64,000 nt of DNA from Aquabacterium sp. OR-4 (GTDB lineage: Bacteria > Pseudomonadota > Gammaproteobacteria > Burkholderiales > Burkholderiaceae_C). Position 1 is the first letter of the stretch, and every line of letters begins with the position of its first letter. The DNA lies in assembly GCF_025290835.2 (NCBI RefSeq), contig NZ_JAOCQD020000002.1:1984001-2048000 (forward strand). Reading direction: 5' to 3'. The notes beneath the pieces were generated by a model. That model did no database searches. It had not been told where the DNA came from and was given only the letters and a program-made list of their open reading frames with translations. The translations under genes were made by a program, and so were the position numbers. Shown here piece by piece: positions 10,099 through 18,595 of the stretch.

Positions 10099-11473
10099 GG
10101 CGGCCGGTCTCGGGCACCGGGCGGCCGGCCACCTGGCTGATCACATAGCGGAACTTGCCCGACTTCTCGGGCGCGATGGCCTGCACGCGCTCGACCTGCA
10201 CCACCACACTGGCGCCCAGGCGCTGCTGGAAGCGGCCGATGACATGGGCCTCGAAGTCGGGCCGCACGCTGTCGTCCACCACCGCCAGCACGCGGGTGCT
10301 CAGCAGGCTTTCCTGGATGATCTTGAACTGGCGCACGCCCGGCAGGTCGCGCAACACATACACCAGCGCCAGGCCGTGCATCACGGTGCCATCGGCGGCC
10401 ATCACGAAATCGGTGGTGCGGCCCTCGATGCGCTCCAGGCAGGGCAGGCCACGGCCGCAGGCGCAGGCTTGGGTGCCCAGCACGGCCACGTCGCCGGTGG
10501 CGTAGCGCACAAAGGGGAAGTCGCGCGTGGCCAGGTGGGTGACCACCACCTCGCCCGCCTCACCCGGCGGCAAGACGCGACCGTCGCGGTCGACGATCTC
10601 GACGATGATGTCCTCGGCCGTCAGGTGCATGCCGCCTTCGGGGCACTCATGCGCAATGAAGCCGGCGTCGCGGCCGCCATAACCATTGGCCACCTTGCAG
10701 CCGAACACGCTGGAGATGGTGGCGCGCTGGTCGTCGTACAGCCGCTCGCTGGTGACGAAGGCCACGCGGATGCCCAGGTCGTCCATGCGCTGGCCGCGCT
10801 GCTGGGCGTGGCGGGCGATGTGGCTCAGCGCCGACGGGTAGCCGAACAGCATGCGCGGCCGGCGCCGGCGGATGGCGGCGACAAAGCCGTCGAGCTTGGC
10901 CTCGCTCATCTCGAAGGCCGGCAGCAGCTCGGTGCGCAGCAGCTGGTCGCGCAGCGCACGCACGCGGTCTTGCGCGCCCAGCTCGATGGGCGATCCCCAG
11001 ACCACCATCTCGGGGTCGCCGATGTCCACGCCCCACCAGCGCGTGGCACGCCACTTGGCCGCCACATCGTGGCTGACACGCTCGCGGCCGATGAAGAAGA
11101 TCAGCGGCTCGCCCGAGCTGCCGCCGGTGTTGAAGCGCGCCAGGCCGGCGGCCTGGGCATGCTTCAGCCGATCCGTGTTGGCGCGGATCAGCGGCTTGGT
11201 CAGCAGCGGCAGCTGCTGCAGGTCGGTCAGGCTGCGCAGCGCCTGCGGATCGAAGCCCCGCTCGGCAAACAGATCGCGGTAGTAGGGAACCTGGCGGCCC
11301 ACATCCATCAGCAGCGCGCGCAGGCGCTCCACCTGCAGGGTCTGCAGGCGCTCGGCCGGCCACCACTGGGTTTGCTCCAGGCCGCGGCGCACGGCCACGC
11401 TGGTGTGGCGCTTCAGGCGCTCGTGCAGTGGGAACACAAGGCCCGAGGTGATCGCGGTGTACAGCCCGGTCAT
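10091..11473 (-). CDS. Phenylacetate-CoA ligase-like (CapK/PaaK family) adenylate-forming protein
   Basis: A 460-residue protein of the ANL adenylating superfamily. The ATP-binding loop NTGGSSGE is at 115-122, a VRYATGDV motif follows around residue 330 and GRTTDFV a little further, all in PaaK order. Between them is a CACGRGLPC cluster like the metal-binding segment seen in PaaK relatives. CapK-like members recur in capsule and exosortase A loci, where their substrate is unknown; activation of a carboxylate or acyl group for glycan decoration is a reasonable guess. It overlaps the O-ligase gene by 8 bases and follows a glycosyltransferase by 6 bases. Confidence 0.87.
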   Translation of the reverse strand: MTGLYTAITSGLVFPLHERLKRHTSVAVRRGLEQTQWWPAERLQTLQVERLRALLMDVGRQVPYYRDLFAERGFDPQALRSLTDLQQLPLLTKPLIRANTDRLKHAQAAGLARFNTGGSSGEPLIFFIGRERVSHDVAAKWRATRWWGVDIGDPEMVVWGSPIELGAQDRVRALRDQLLRTELLPAFEMSEAKLDGFVAAIRRRRPRMLFGYPSALSHIARHAQQRGQRMDDLGIRVAFVTSERLYDDQRATISSVFGCKVANGYGGRDAGFIAHECPEGGMHLTAEDIIVEIVDRDGRVLPPGEAGEVVVTHLATRDFPFVRYATGDVAVLGTQACACGRGLPCLERIEGRTTDFVMAADGTVMHGLALVYVLRDLPGVRQFKIIQESLLSTRVLAVVDDSVRPDFEAHVIGRFQQRLGASVVVQVERVQAIAPEKSGKFRYVISQVAGRPVPETGRHA

Positions 11474-11479
11474 GAGAGT

Positions 11480-12727
11480 TCAGTGCGTGGGCGCCGACAA
11501 GGGCGCGGTGGAATCGCCGCCGCTCTGGCGGTGCAGCGACTGGTACACGCCCACCAGGGTGTCGACGCGCCGGTCCCAGGTGTTGTCTTCGGCATAGGCA
11601 CGGATCGCGGCGCGGTTCCAGTCGTGACGCAATGCACCGTCCACCGCCGCCTGCAGCTGCGCGGCATCGCCGAAGGGCACCACGGTGCCCAGCTCGGGCC
11701 GGCACACCACCTCGGCATTGCCGCCCACCGCGGTGGTCACCACCGGCAGGCCGCAGGCCATGGCTTCGAGAAACACATTGGCCCAGCCCTCGTTGCGGGT
11801 GGACAGCACGAACACATCGGCGGCCGACAGCGGGCCGCGCAAGGCATCGGGCGGCAGCGGGCCGAGAAAGCGCACCACCTCGTCCAGCCCGGCCTGGGCC
11901 ACCTGGGCCCGCAGCGCCTCGCCCATGTCGCCCTCGGGGCTGGGCCCGCCCACCACCAGGTAGCGCAGGCCGGGGTGGCGCTGCAGCAGCGCCGGCAGCA
12001 GCTCGATGACGCGATGGAAGCCCTTGCGCTCGACCAGGCCGCCCACGCTGATCAACACCGGCGCATCGGCCGCCAGGCCCAGTGCGCGCCGCGCCTCGGC
12101 GCGGGGCTCGGGGCGAAAGCGCGCCAGATCGACGCCATTGCCCACCACCTGCACCTTGTCGGGCGGCAGCCCCAGGCCGATGGCCACCTGGCGCAGCGAA
12201 TCCGACACCGCAAACACCCGTGTGGCGCGGTGCAGCGCCTGCGCCAGACGCGGTGCCAGCACCGGGTCGCGCGCCAGGCGCGACTCGCTGCCGCGCATCG
12301 TGATGGTGACCGGCACGCCCAGCCAGCGGCCCAGCAGCGTGGCCGCGTAACCGTCAGGGTAGGCAAAGTGGGCGTCGATCAGGTCGAGCTGGCCGGCGCG
12401 GCGCAGCGCGCGCAGCCGCGGCCAGGCGGCCAGTGCCATGGCCAGGCCATCCAGCTGCTTGAGCACGCCGGGCACCGACAGAAACCGCGGAAACCACACC
12501 GCGTGCCCCGACTGCTGCTCGTGCGCCGGCGCCCCGGGCCGAAAGCCCGGCTTCCAGCGCCGCAGCAGACCCTGCAGCGGAAACCACGGCGTTGGCGCCA
12601 CCACGCTGAGCGGCAGGCGCTGCCCGACCCGGAACAGGCGCTCGCGGATGAACAGGCCCGCGCCCGGCTGCACCGCGCTCGGAAACAGGCTGCTCAGCAC
12701 GACGATGTGCGGGGGCTTGGTGGCCAT
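11480..12727 (-). CDS. Family 4 (GT-B) glycosyltransferase
   Basis: A 415-residue glycosyltransferase with the GT4 arrangement: an N-terminal acceptor domain beginning HIVVLSSLFPSAVQPGAGLFIRE-like with a glycine-rich loop, a central VVGNGVDLARFRPE linker typical of the family, and the nucleotide-binding E-x7-E motif EGWANVFLE. The product lacks a signal peptide and should act on a lipid-linked acceptor at the inner membrane. Six bases separate it from the genes on each side. The sequence does not show which sugar is transferred. Confidence 0.88.
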   Translation of the reverse strand: MATKPPHIVVLSSLFPSAVQPGAGLFIRERLFRVGQRLPLSVVAPTPWFPLQGLLRRWKPGFRPGAPAHEQQSGHAVWFPRFLSVPGVLKQLDGLAMALAAWPRLRALRRAGQLDLIDAHFAYPDGYAATLLGRWLGVPVTITMRGSESRLARDPVLAPRLAQALHRATRVFAVSDSLRQVAIGLGLPPDKVQVVGNGVDLARFRPEPRAEARRALGLAADAPVLISVGGLVERKGFHRVIELLPALLQRHPGLRYLVVGGPSPEGDMGEALRAQVAQAGLDEVVRFLGPLPPDALRGPLSAADVFVLSTRNEGWANVFLEAMACGLPVVTTAVGGNAEVVCRPELGTVVPFGDAAQLQAAVDGALRHDWNRAAIRAYAEDNTWDRRVDTLVGVYQSLHRQSGGDSTAPLSAPTH

Positions 12728-12733
12728 CGCTGC

Positions 12734-13978
12734 TCAGGCTGGTTGCGGCTGGGCCGCGCCCGCCAGGCGCTGGAACACTGGCGCGTAATGGCGGGCCGAG
12801 GCCGTCCAGTTGCGCTCCTGCTCGACGAAGGCACGGCCCGCCGCGCGCAGCTGCGGCCAGCGCTCGCGCTGCTGCAGCAGCTGGTCGATGGCATCGGTCA
12901 GCGCGCTCGCGCTGCCAGCCTTGAACAGCAGGCCGGTCTCGCCGTGGCGGATCAGCTCCTGGTGCCCGCCCACATCGCTGGCCACCAGCAGCCGACCCTG
13001 GGCCATGGCCTCCAGCGGCTTGAGCGGCGTCACCAGTTCGGTCAGGCGCATGCTGTGGCGCGGGTAGGCCAGCACGTCCACCAGGTCGTAGTAGCGCTGC
13101 ACCTGGGCGTGCGGCACACGACCGGTGAAGACCACCTTGTCGGCCACGCCCAGGCGCTGGGCCTGGGCCTTCAGCGCGGCATCCTGCGGGCCACCGCCCA
13201 CCAGCAGCACGCGCACCTCGGGGCGGCGCTGCAGCAGCGCCGGCAAGGCGTCGAGCAGCAGATCGAGGCCTTCGTAGGCGTAGAAGCTGCCGATGAAGCC
13301 CAGCACCGTGGCATCGGCCAGGCCCAGCTCGGCCTTCAGCGCCAGATCGGGCTGGCCGCCGACATCGAAGGCATCGATGTCGACCGCGTTGGCGATCACC
13401 GTCACCTTGTCGGCAGCGATGCCGCGCGCCACGATGTCGCGGCGCAGGCCTTCGCAAATGGTGAACACATGGTCGGCACGCTGCAGCGCGCGGGTCTCGA
13501 GCGCGCGGGTGAGCCGGTAGCGCAGGCTGCCTTCGGTGGTGCTGCCGTGGTCCACCGCGGCGTCCTCCCAGAAGGCACGCACCTCGTAGACCACCGGGAT
13601 GCCCAGGCGCCGGCCCACGTTGATGGCCGGCAGCGCATTGAGCACCGGCGAATGTGCGTGCAGCAGCTGCGGCCGCAGCTGCTGCGCCACCTGCAGCAGG
13701 CGCTGTTCGGTGGCCTGCATCAGCGCCCATTGGTCGAGCACCGGCCAGCGCGCCAGCACCGAGCGCGAGGGCGGCGTGCGGTAGAAGTGCAGGCCGTCCA
13801 CGGTCTGCTCGTCCTGCGGCGCATCGGCACCAGCCGCGGCGGCGTGCTTGGGGCTGGTGAGGTGGAAGGTGTTCCAGCCCAGGCGGCGCTGTTCGCGCAG
13901 CAGCGCGGCGGTGCGGAAGGTGTAGCCGCTGTGCAGCGGAATCGAGTGATCCAGCACATGCAGCACGCGAAGAGTCAC
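12734..13978 (-). CDS. Exosortase A system-associated glycosyltransferase (GT4 family)
   Basis: A 414-residue GT-B enzyme whose N-terminus, HVLDHSIPLHSGYTFRT (residues 7-23 from the chosen start), is the hallmark of a glycosyltransferase subfamily found with exosortase A. The C-terminal half contains the usual IGSFYAYEGLD and donor-binding region with MRLTELVTPLKPLEAMA. I chose the GTG at 13,978 because a GGAGGG ribosome-binding sequence lies about 8-10 bases upstream; the longer frame to 14,098 would overlap the amidotransferase gene by 62 bases with proline/arginine-rich filler. Gap to the upstream gene is 58 bases. It probably adds one sugar of the XrtA-linked polysaccharide. Confidence 0.9.
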   Translation of the reverse strand: MTLRVLHVLDHSIPLHSGYTFRTAALLREQRRLGWNTFHLTSPKHAAAAGADAPQDEQTVDGLHFYRTPPSRSVLARWPVLDQWALMQATEQRLLQVAQQLRPQLLHAHSPVLNALPAINVGRRLGIPVVYEVRAFWEDAAVDHGSTTEGSLRYRLTRALETRALQRADHVFTICEGLRRDIVARGIAADKVTVIANAVDIDAFDVGGQPDLALKAELGLADATVLGFIGSFYAYEGLDLLLDALPALLQRRPEVRVLLVGGGPQDAALKAQAQRLGVADKVVFTGRVPHAQVQRYYDLVDVLAYPRHSMRLTELVTPLKPLEAMAQGRLLVASDVGGHQELIRHGETGLLFKAGSASALTDAIDQLLQQRERWPQLRAAGRAFVEQERNWTASARHYAPVFQRLAGAAQPQPA

Positions 13979-14036
13979 TGGGCTGCCCTCCGTGCTGCGC
14001 ACTCCGGGATTCGCGCCTGGGAGCGGCCCGGCGCGC

Positions 14037-16001
14037 TCATGCCGGCACCCCCGCCCCGGTGGGCACGCGCGGCGCAGGTGCGCCGGCGCCGCCGTCATCG
14101 ACCACGTTGCGCAAAAAAGCCTCGAACATCAGCAGTGTCCACAGCGGCGCGCTGTAGTCGCTGGTGCCGGCCTGGTGGGCCTCGACCAGGTGCTTCAGGT
14201 ACTGCGGGTTGAACCAGCCGGTCTCGGCCAGGCGCTCGCCCAGCACGGCGTCGCGCACGCGCTGGCGCAGCGGGCCGCGGAACCAGCGCGCCAGCGGCAC
14301 CGAGAAGCCCATCTTCGGGCGGTAGAGCACATCGTTGGGCAGGGCCGGCTCCATCGCCTTCTTGAGCAGGAACTTGCCTTCCTGGCCGCGGATCTTCAGG
14401 TCGCTGGGCAGGGTGGCCAGCCACTCAATCAGCTCGTGGTCCATCAGCGGTTCGCGCACCTCCAGGCTGTGGGCCATGCTGGCGCGGTCGACCTTGGTGT
14501 TGATGTCGCCCACCAGGTAGGTTTTCAGGTCGAGGTACTGGATCAGCGCCAGCGGGTCGTCGGTGCCGGCACGGGCGGCATGCTCGTCGAACACCGAATG
14601 CGCCTGGTAGCCGGCCAGCTCACGCTTGAGCGCGGCGCTGAACAACTGCTCGCGCATCGGCCCGCGCAGGATGGACACCGAGTGGAAGTAGGCCTGCACC
14701 GCATTGCGCGCCATGCCCTCGAAGGTGGTCTTGGCGCGGAACATGCGCGGCGCCCAGTCGGCCTTGGGATACACCTTGCCCAGAAAACCGAACAGCGGCT
14801 GGCGCAGCCCGGCCGGCAGGGCCGCGCGCATGCGCTCTTCCATCAGGTGCAGGCGGTAGCGGCGGTAGCCACCGAAGGTCTCGTCGCCGCCGTCGCCCGA
14901 GAGCGCCACCGTGACATGCTTGCGCGCCAGCTGGCACACGCGGTAGGTGGGGATGGCCGAGCTGTCGGCATAGGGCTCGTCGTACAGGCGCGCCAGCGTG
15001 TCGATCAGGTCGAAGTCGTCGGACAGCACCGTCTCCACGCGGTGGTTGGTGCCGTAGCGATTGGCCACCATGGCCGCAAACTCGCTCTCGTTGAACTTGG
15101 GGTCGTCGAAGGCGATCGAGCAGGTGTTGACCGGGCCTTCGCTCAGGCCGGCCATCGTGGCCACCACGGCGCTCGAATCGACGCCGCCCGACAGGAACGC
15201 CCCCAGCGGCACCTCGGCAATCATGCGCAGGCGCACCGATTCCTGCAGGCGCTGGCGCAGCTCGGCGCAGGCTTCGTCCACGCCGATCTGGCGGTCGAGC
15301 GTGAAGCGCACGTCCCAGTAGGCGCGCGGCTGGCCCACCGGCTGGCCGCGGCGGATGCTCAGGCAATGCGCCGGCGGCAGCTTGAGCGCCTGGCGGAACA
15401 CGGTGCGCGGCTCGGCCACGTAGCCGAGCGCGAAATACTCCTCCACCGCGCGCGGGTCGATGTCGCGCTGGAGGCCGCTGCCATTGGGGCCGCGGTAGGC
15501 CATCAGCGATTTCAGCTCCGAGCCGAACAGCAGCGTGCCGTCGTCCAGCAGCGCGTAGTACAGCGGCTTGACGCCCATGCGGTCGCGCGCCATGAACAGC
15601 GTCTGGCGGTTGCGGTCCCACAGCACAAAGGCGAACATGCCGCGCAGGCGCAGCACGCAGTCCTCGCCCCACTGCTCCCAGGCGTGGACGATGACCTCGG
15701 TGTCGCTCTTGGTGTGGAACACATGGCCCAGCGCCTGCAGCTCGGGGATCAGCGACTGGTAGTTGTAGACCTCGCCGTTGAAGACGATGACCACCGAGCC
15801 GTCCTCGTTGAACAGCGGCTGCTGGCCGGTGGCCACGTCGATGATCGACAGCCGCCGGTGGCCGAAGCCCACGCCCGGCTCGATGTGCAGGCTGCCTTCG
15901 TCAGGGCCGCGGTGGTGCTGCGAGTCGTTCATGCGCTGCAGCACGGCGCGGTCTACCGGCCGGGTGCCACGGGTGTCGACGAGTCCGGTGATGCCGCACA
16001 T
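14037..16001 (-). CDS. Asparagine synthase-like amidotransferase, exosortase A-associated
   Basis: A 654-residue glutamine-dependent amidotransferase. The N-terminal glutaminase begins MCGITG, leaving the catalytic Cys at the new N-terminus, with HRGPD (30-34) and FNGEVYN (74-80) loops. The synthetase domain carries the PP-loop SGGVDSS at 271-277. Length and motifs match the asparagine synthase B family that recurs in exosortase A polysaccharide loci, where it is thought to amidate a carboxyl group of the glycan rather than make free asparagine. A uronic acid for such amidation could be supplied by the dehydrogenase encoded at 17,215. It follows the next glycosyltransferase by 6 bases. Confidence 0.92.
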   Translation of the reverse strand: MCGITGLVDTRGTRPVDRAVLQRMNDSQHHRGPDEGSLHIEPGVGFGHRRLSIIDVATGQQPLFNEDGSVVIVFNGEVYNYQSLIPELQALGHVFHTKSDTEVIVHAWEQWGEDCVLRLRGMFAFVLWDRNRQTLFMARDRMGVKPLYYALLDDGTLLFGSELKSLMAYRGPNGSGLQRDIDPRAVEEYFALGYVAEPRTVFRQALKLPPAHCLSIRRGQPVGQPRAYWDVRFTLDRQIGVDEACAELRQRLQESVRLRMIAEVPLGAFLSGGVDSSAVVATMAGLSEGPVNTCSIAFDDPKFNESEFAAMVANRYGTNHRVETVLSDDFDLIDTLARLYDEPYADSSAIPTYRVCQLARKHVTVALSGDGGDETFGGYRRYRLHLMEERMRAALPAGLRQPLFGFLGKVYPKADWAPRMFRAKTTFEGMARNAVQAYFHSVSILRGPMREQLFSAALKRELAGYQAHSVFDEHAARAGTDDPLALIQYLDLKTYLVGDINTKVDRASMAHSLEVREPLMDHELIEWLATLPSDLKIRGQEGKFLLKKAMEPALPNDVLYRPKMGFSVPLARWFRGPLRQRVRDAVLGERLAETGWFNPQYLKHLVEAHQAGTSDYSAPLWTLLMFEAFLRNVVDDGGAGAPAPRVPTGAGVPA

Positions 16002-16007
16002 GGTGTG

Positions 16008-17189
16008 TCAGTTCCGCTTTGCGTTGGGTTGCCGCTGCGCCAGCAGGCGGTCGTACAGCGCCTGGTAGGCGCCCACCATGGCCTGCAGGCTGAACTCGCG
16101 CTCGACCCGCGCCCGCCCGGCACGGCCGTAGCCGGCTGATCGGGCGGGGTCGTCGGCCAGCGCCAGCAAAGCCTCGGCCATGGCCTGCACATCGGCGGCC
16201 GGCACCACGGTGCCGGTGACGCCGGACTGCACCAGCTCGGCATTGCCGCCCACCGCGGTGGCCACCACCGGCAGGCCGCAGGCCATGGCCTCGAGGATGG
16301 TATTCGAGATGCCCTCGGCCAGCGACGGCAGCACGAAGCAATCGAGGCCGCGCATGACATCCGGCACGTCGGCACGCTCGCCCGGCAGCCAGGCCAGATC
16401 GGCCACGCCGGCCTCGGCCAGCAGGGCCAGCGCCTCGTCGCGCAGCGGCCCGCTGCCCACCATCACCAGGCGCAGGCGCTCGCGCAGCGCCGGCTGAAGC
16501 TGCAAGGCACGGATGAAGGCGCGGGCCAGGTCGGTCTGCGCCTTCACGGTCTGCATGCGGCCCACGGTGCCCAGCAGGTACAGGCCGGGCGCGTTGAACG
16601 GGCTGCCGGCAATCGGCGCGCGGCCATCCGGCGCCGGGCTGAAGCGCTGGGTGTCCACGCCGTTGTAGATCTGGCTCAGGCGCGCCGCCGGCACGCCCAC
16701 CCGGTGCTGCAGGTAGCCGGCCAGGTCTTGCGACAAGGCCACGTACTGGTGCACGAAGGGGCGGTAGAGCCGACGCATCCACTGGTGCTTGCGGCTGCGG
16801 CCATCGAGGTCTTCCACGTCGCGGCCGTGCTCGCCATGCACGCGCACGGGCACGCCGGTCCAGGCCGCGGGCACCTGGCATTCCAGCGCCGCCAGGTTGC
16901 GGGTGTGCACCACCGCCGGCTGCAGCTCGCGCATCAGCGCGGCCAGGCGCGGGTACAGCCTGGCGCCATGGCCGGGCGGCTTGTGCAGCGACGCGTAGTG
17001 CACATCGCTGCGCCGCACGCGGCGCGCAAAACCATCGGCCACCTCGGTGAGCGCCACCACCGCATGGCGGTAGGCGCTGGCCGGCATGTGGTTGATCAGG
17101 TTGACGACGCCGTTCTCGAGGCCGCCGGTGTCGAAGCGGTAGACCACGTGCATCACCAAGGGCGGCCGCGAGGACTGCACCTGCTTCAC
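16008..17189 (-). CDS. PEP-CTERM/exosortase A-associated sugar transferase (Stp2-like, GT4)
   Basis: A 393-residue GT-B glycosyltransferase. The N-terminus VMHVVYRFDTGGLENGVVNL (12-31) and the later HVHYASLHKPPG-like and HTRNLAALE segments are characteristic of the sugar transferase subfamily found next to exosortase A. The donor-binding E-x7-E motif appears as EGISNTILE. It is expected to work in the cytoplasm on the lipid-linked repeat unit. It lies between the UDP-sugar dehydrogenase gene (25-base gap) and the amidotransferase gene (6-base gap). Confidence 0.9.
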   Translation of the reverse strand: MKQVQSSRPPLVMHVVYRFDTGGLENGVVNLINHMPASAYRHAVVALTEVADGFARRVRRSDVHYASLHKPPGHGARLYPRLAALMRELQPAVVHTRNLAALECQVPAAWTGVPVRVHGEHGRDVEDLDGRSRKHQWMRRLYRPFVHQYVALSQDLAGYLQHRVGVPAARLSQIYNGVDTQRFSPAPDGRAPIAGSPFNAPGLYLLGTVGRMQTVKAQTDLARAFIRALQLQPALRERLRLVMVGSGPLRDEALALLAEAGVADLAWLPGERADVPDVMRGLDCFVLPSLAEGISNTILEAMACGLPVVATAVGGNAELVQSGVTGTVVPAADVQAMAEALLALADDPARSAGYGRAGRARVEREFSLQAMVGAYQALYDRLLAQRQPNAKRN

Positions 17190-17214
17190 CGGCCGACAGC
17201 CCCGGCGCCGGGTG

Positions 17215-18516
17215 TCACAGACGCCAGAGGCGGAAGCCCGCGCCGGTGATCATCTCGGGCTTGAACGCCGCCTTGACGTCGATGAAGGCCCCGCCCTTGA
17301 CCAGCTTCTTGCCGATGTCGTCGGCCGACAGGCTGGCGAACTCGGTGTGCGACACCGCGGCCACGATGGCATCGGCACGCGGCAGCTCGTCGTAGGGCGT
17401 CAGGCGCACGCCGTACTCGTGCATGGCTTCTTCGGCCTCGGCCTGCGGGTCGGCCACGAACACGTCCACGCCATAGCTCTCGAGCTCGCGGATGATGTCG
17501 ATGACCTTGCTGTTGCGCAGATCACCGCAGTTCTCCTTGAAGGTCAGGCCCAGCACGTTGACCCGCGCGCCCTTGATGTAGCTGCCGCTGGCGATCATGT
17601 TCTTGATCGTCTGCTCGGCCACGAACTTGCCCATGCCGTCGTTGATGCGCCGGCCGGCCAGGATGACCTGCGGGTGGTAGCCCAGCATGTCGGCCTTGTG
17701 GGTCAGGTAGTACGGGTCGACGCCGATGCAGTGGCCGCCCACCAGGCCCGGCTTGAACTTCAGGAAGTTCCACTTGGTGCCGGCGGCTTCCAGCACCTCG
17801 GTGGTGTCGAGGCCGATCTTGTCGAAGATGATCGCCAGCTCGTTCATCAGCGCGATGTTCAGGTCGCGCTGGGTGTTCTCGATCACCTTGGCGGCCTCGG
17901 CGGCCTTGATGCTGCTGGCGCGGTGCACACCGGGCACGACGATGCACTCGTAGAGCTTGGCCACCTGGTCCAGCGTGGCGGGCGTGTCACCCGAGACGAT
18001 CTTCAGGATCTTGGTGAGCGTGTGCTCGCGGTCGCCCGGGTTGATGCGCTCGGGGCTGTAGCCCACGAAGAAATCCTGCTTCCACTTCAGGCCCGAGGCC
18101 TTCTCGAGCACCGGGATGCACACCTCTTCGGTGGCGCCGGGGTACACGGTGCTCTCGTAGACGACGATGGCGCCCTTCTTCAGGTTCTTGCCGGCACTGT
18201 TGCTGGCGCCGATCAGCGGCTTGAAGTCGGGGATGTGGGCCTCGTCCACCGGCGTGGGCACGGCCACGATGATGATGTCGGCCTCGGCCAGCATGGCGCC
18301 ATCGCTGGTGTAGACGGCGTGCTTGGCCTCGGCCATCTGCGCATCGGTGAGTTCGCGCGAGGGATCGGTGCCGCTCTGGCAGGCCGCCACCTTGCCTTCG
18401 TGGATGTCGAAGCCGATGGTGCGCATCTGCTTGCCAAACTCCACCACCAGCGGCAGCCCCACATAACCCAAGCCGATCACGGCCAACGTCGTCGTCATGT
18501 CTTGCGTTCCTTGCAT
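17215..18516 (-). CDS. tviB: UDP-N-acetyl-hexosamine 6-dehydrogenase (TviB/WbpA type)
   Basis: A 433-residue NAD-dependent dehydrogenase that oxidises the C6 of UDP-GlcNAc (or UDP-GalNAc) to the uronic acid in two steps. The dinucleotide fold GLGYVG is at 15-20, the substrate loop has STVYPG (122-127), and the catalytic cysteine is C263 in GGHCIGVDPYY. Length is typical. The start could also be the ATG at residue 7 (18,498). A separate TviC-type C4 epimerase is not seen in this window, so the product may be used directly as an N-acetyl-glucosaminuronic acid donor. A 79-base gap separates it from xrtA. Confidence 0.93.
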   Translation of the reverse strand: MQGTQDMTTTLAVIGLGYVGLPLVVEFGKQMRTIGFDIHEGKVAACQSGTDPSRELTDAQMAEAKHAVYTSDGAMLAEADIIIVAVPTPVDEAHIPDFKPLIGASNSAGKNLKKGAIVVYESTVYPGATEEVCIPVLEKASGLKWKQDFFVGYSPERINPGDREHTLTKILKIVSGDTPATLDQVAKLYECIVVPGVHRASSIKAAEAAKVIENTQRDLNIALMNELAIIFDKIGLDTTEVLEAAGTKWNFLKFKPGLVGGHCIGVDPYYLTHKADMLGYHPQVILAGRRINDGMGKFVAEQTIKNMIASGSYIKGARVNVLGLTFKENCGDLRNSKVIDIIRELESYGVDVFVADPQAEAEEAMHEYGVRLTPYDELPRADAIVAAVSHTEFASLSADDIGKKLVKGGAFIDVKAAFKPEMITGAGFRLWRL

Positions 18517-18595
18517 CGATCTTTGTGGCCCGGCACCTCGCTGGGCGTCATGAATCCGCTGTTTTCCGGCGCGATTCTCCCCGAGCCGGGTGGGG

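Noticed and set aside
10073..14212. A 1379-codon open frame on the plus strand
   Set aside because: It is antisense to four well-supported genes and its translation is His/Gln/Arg/Ala-rich low-complexity, typical of shadow frames in high-GC DNA.
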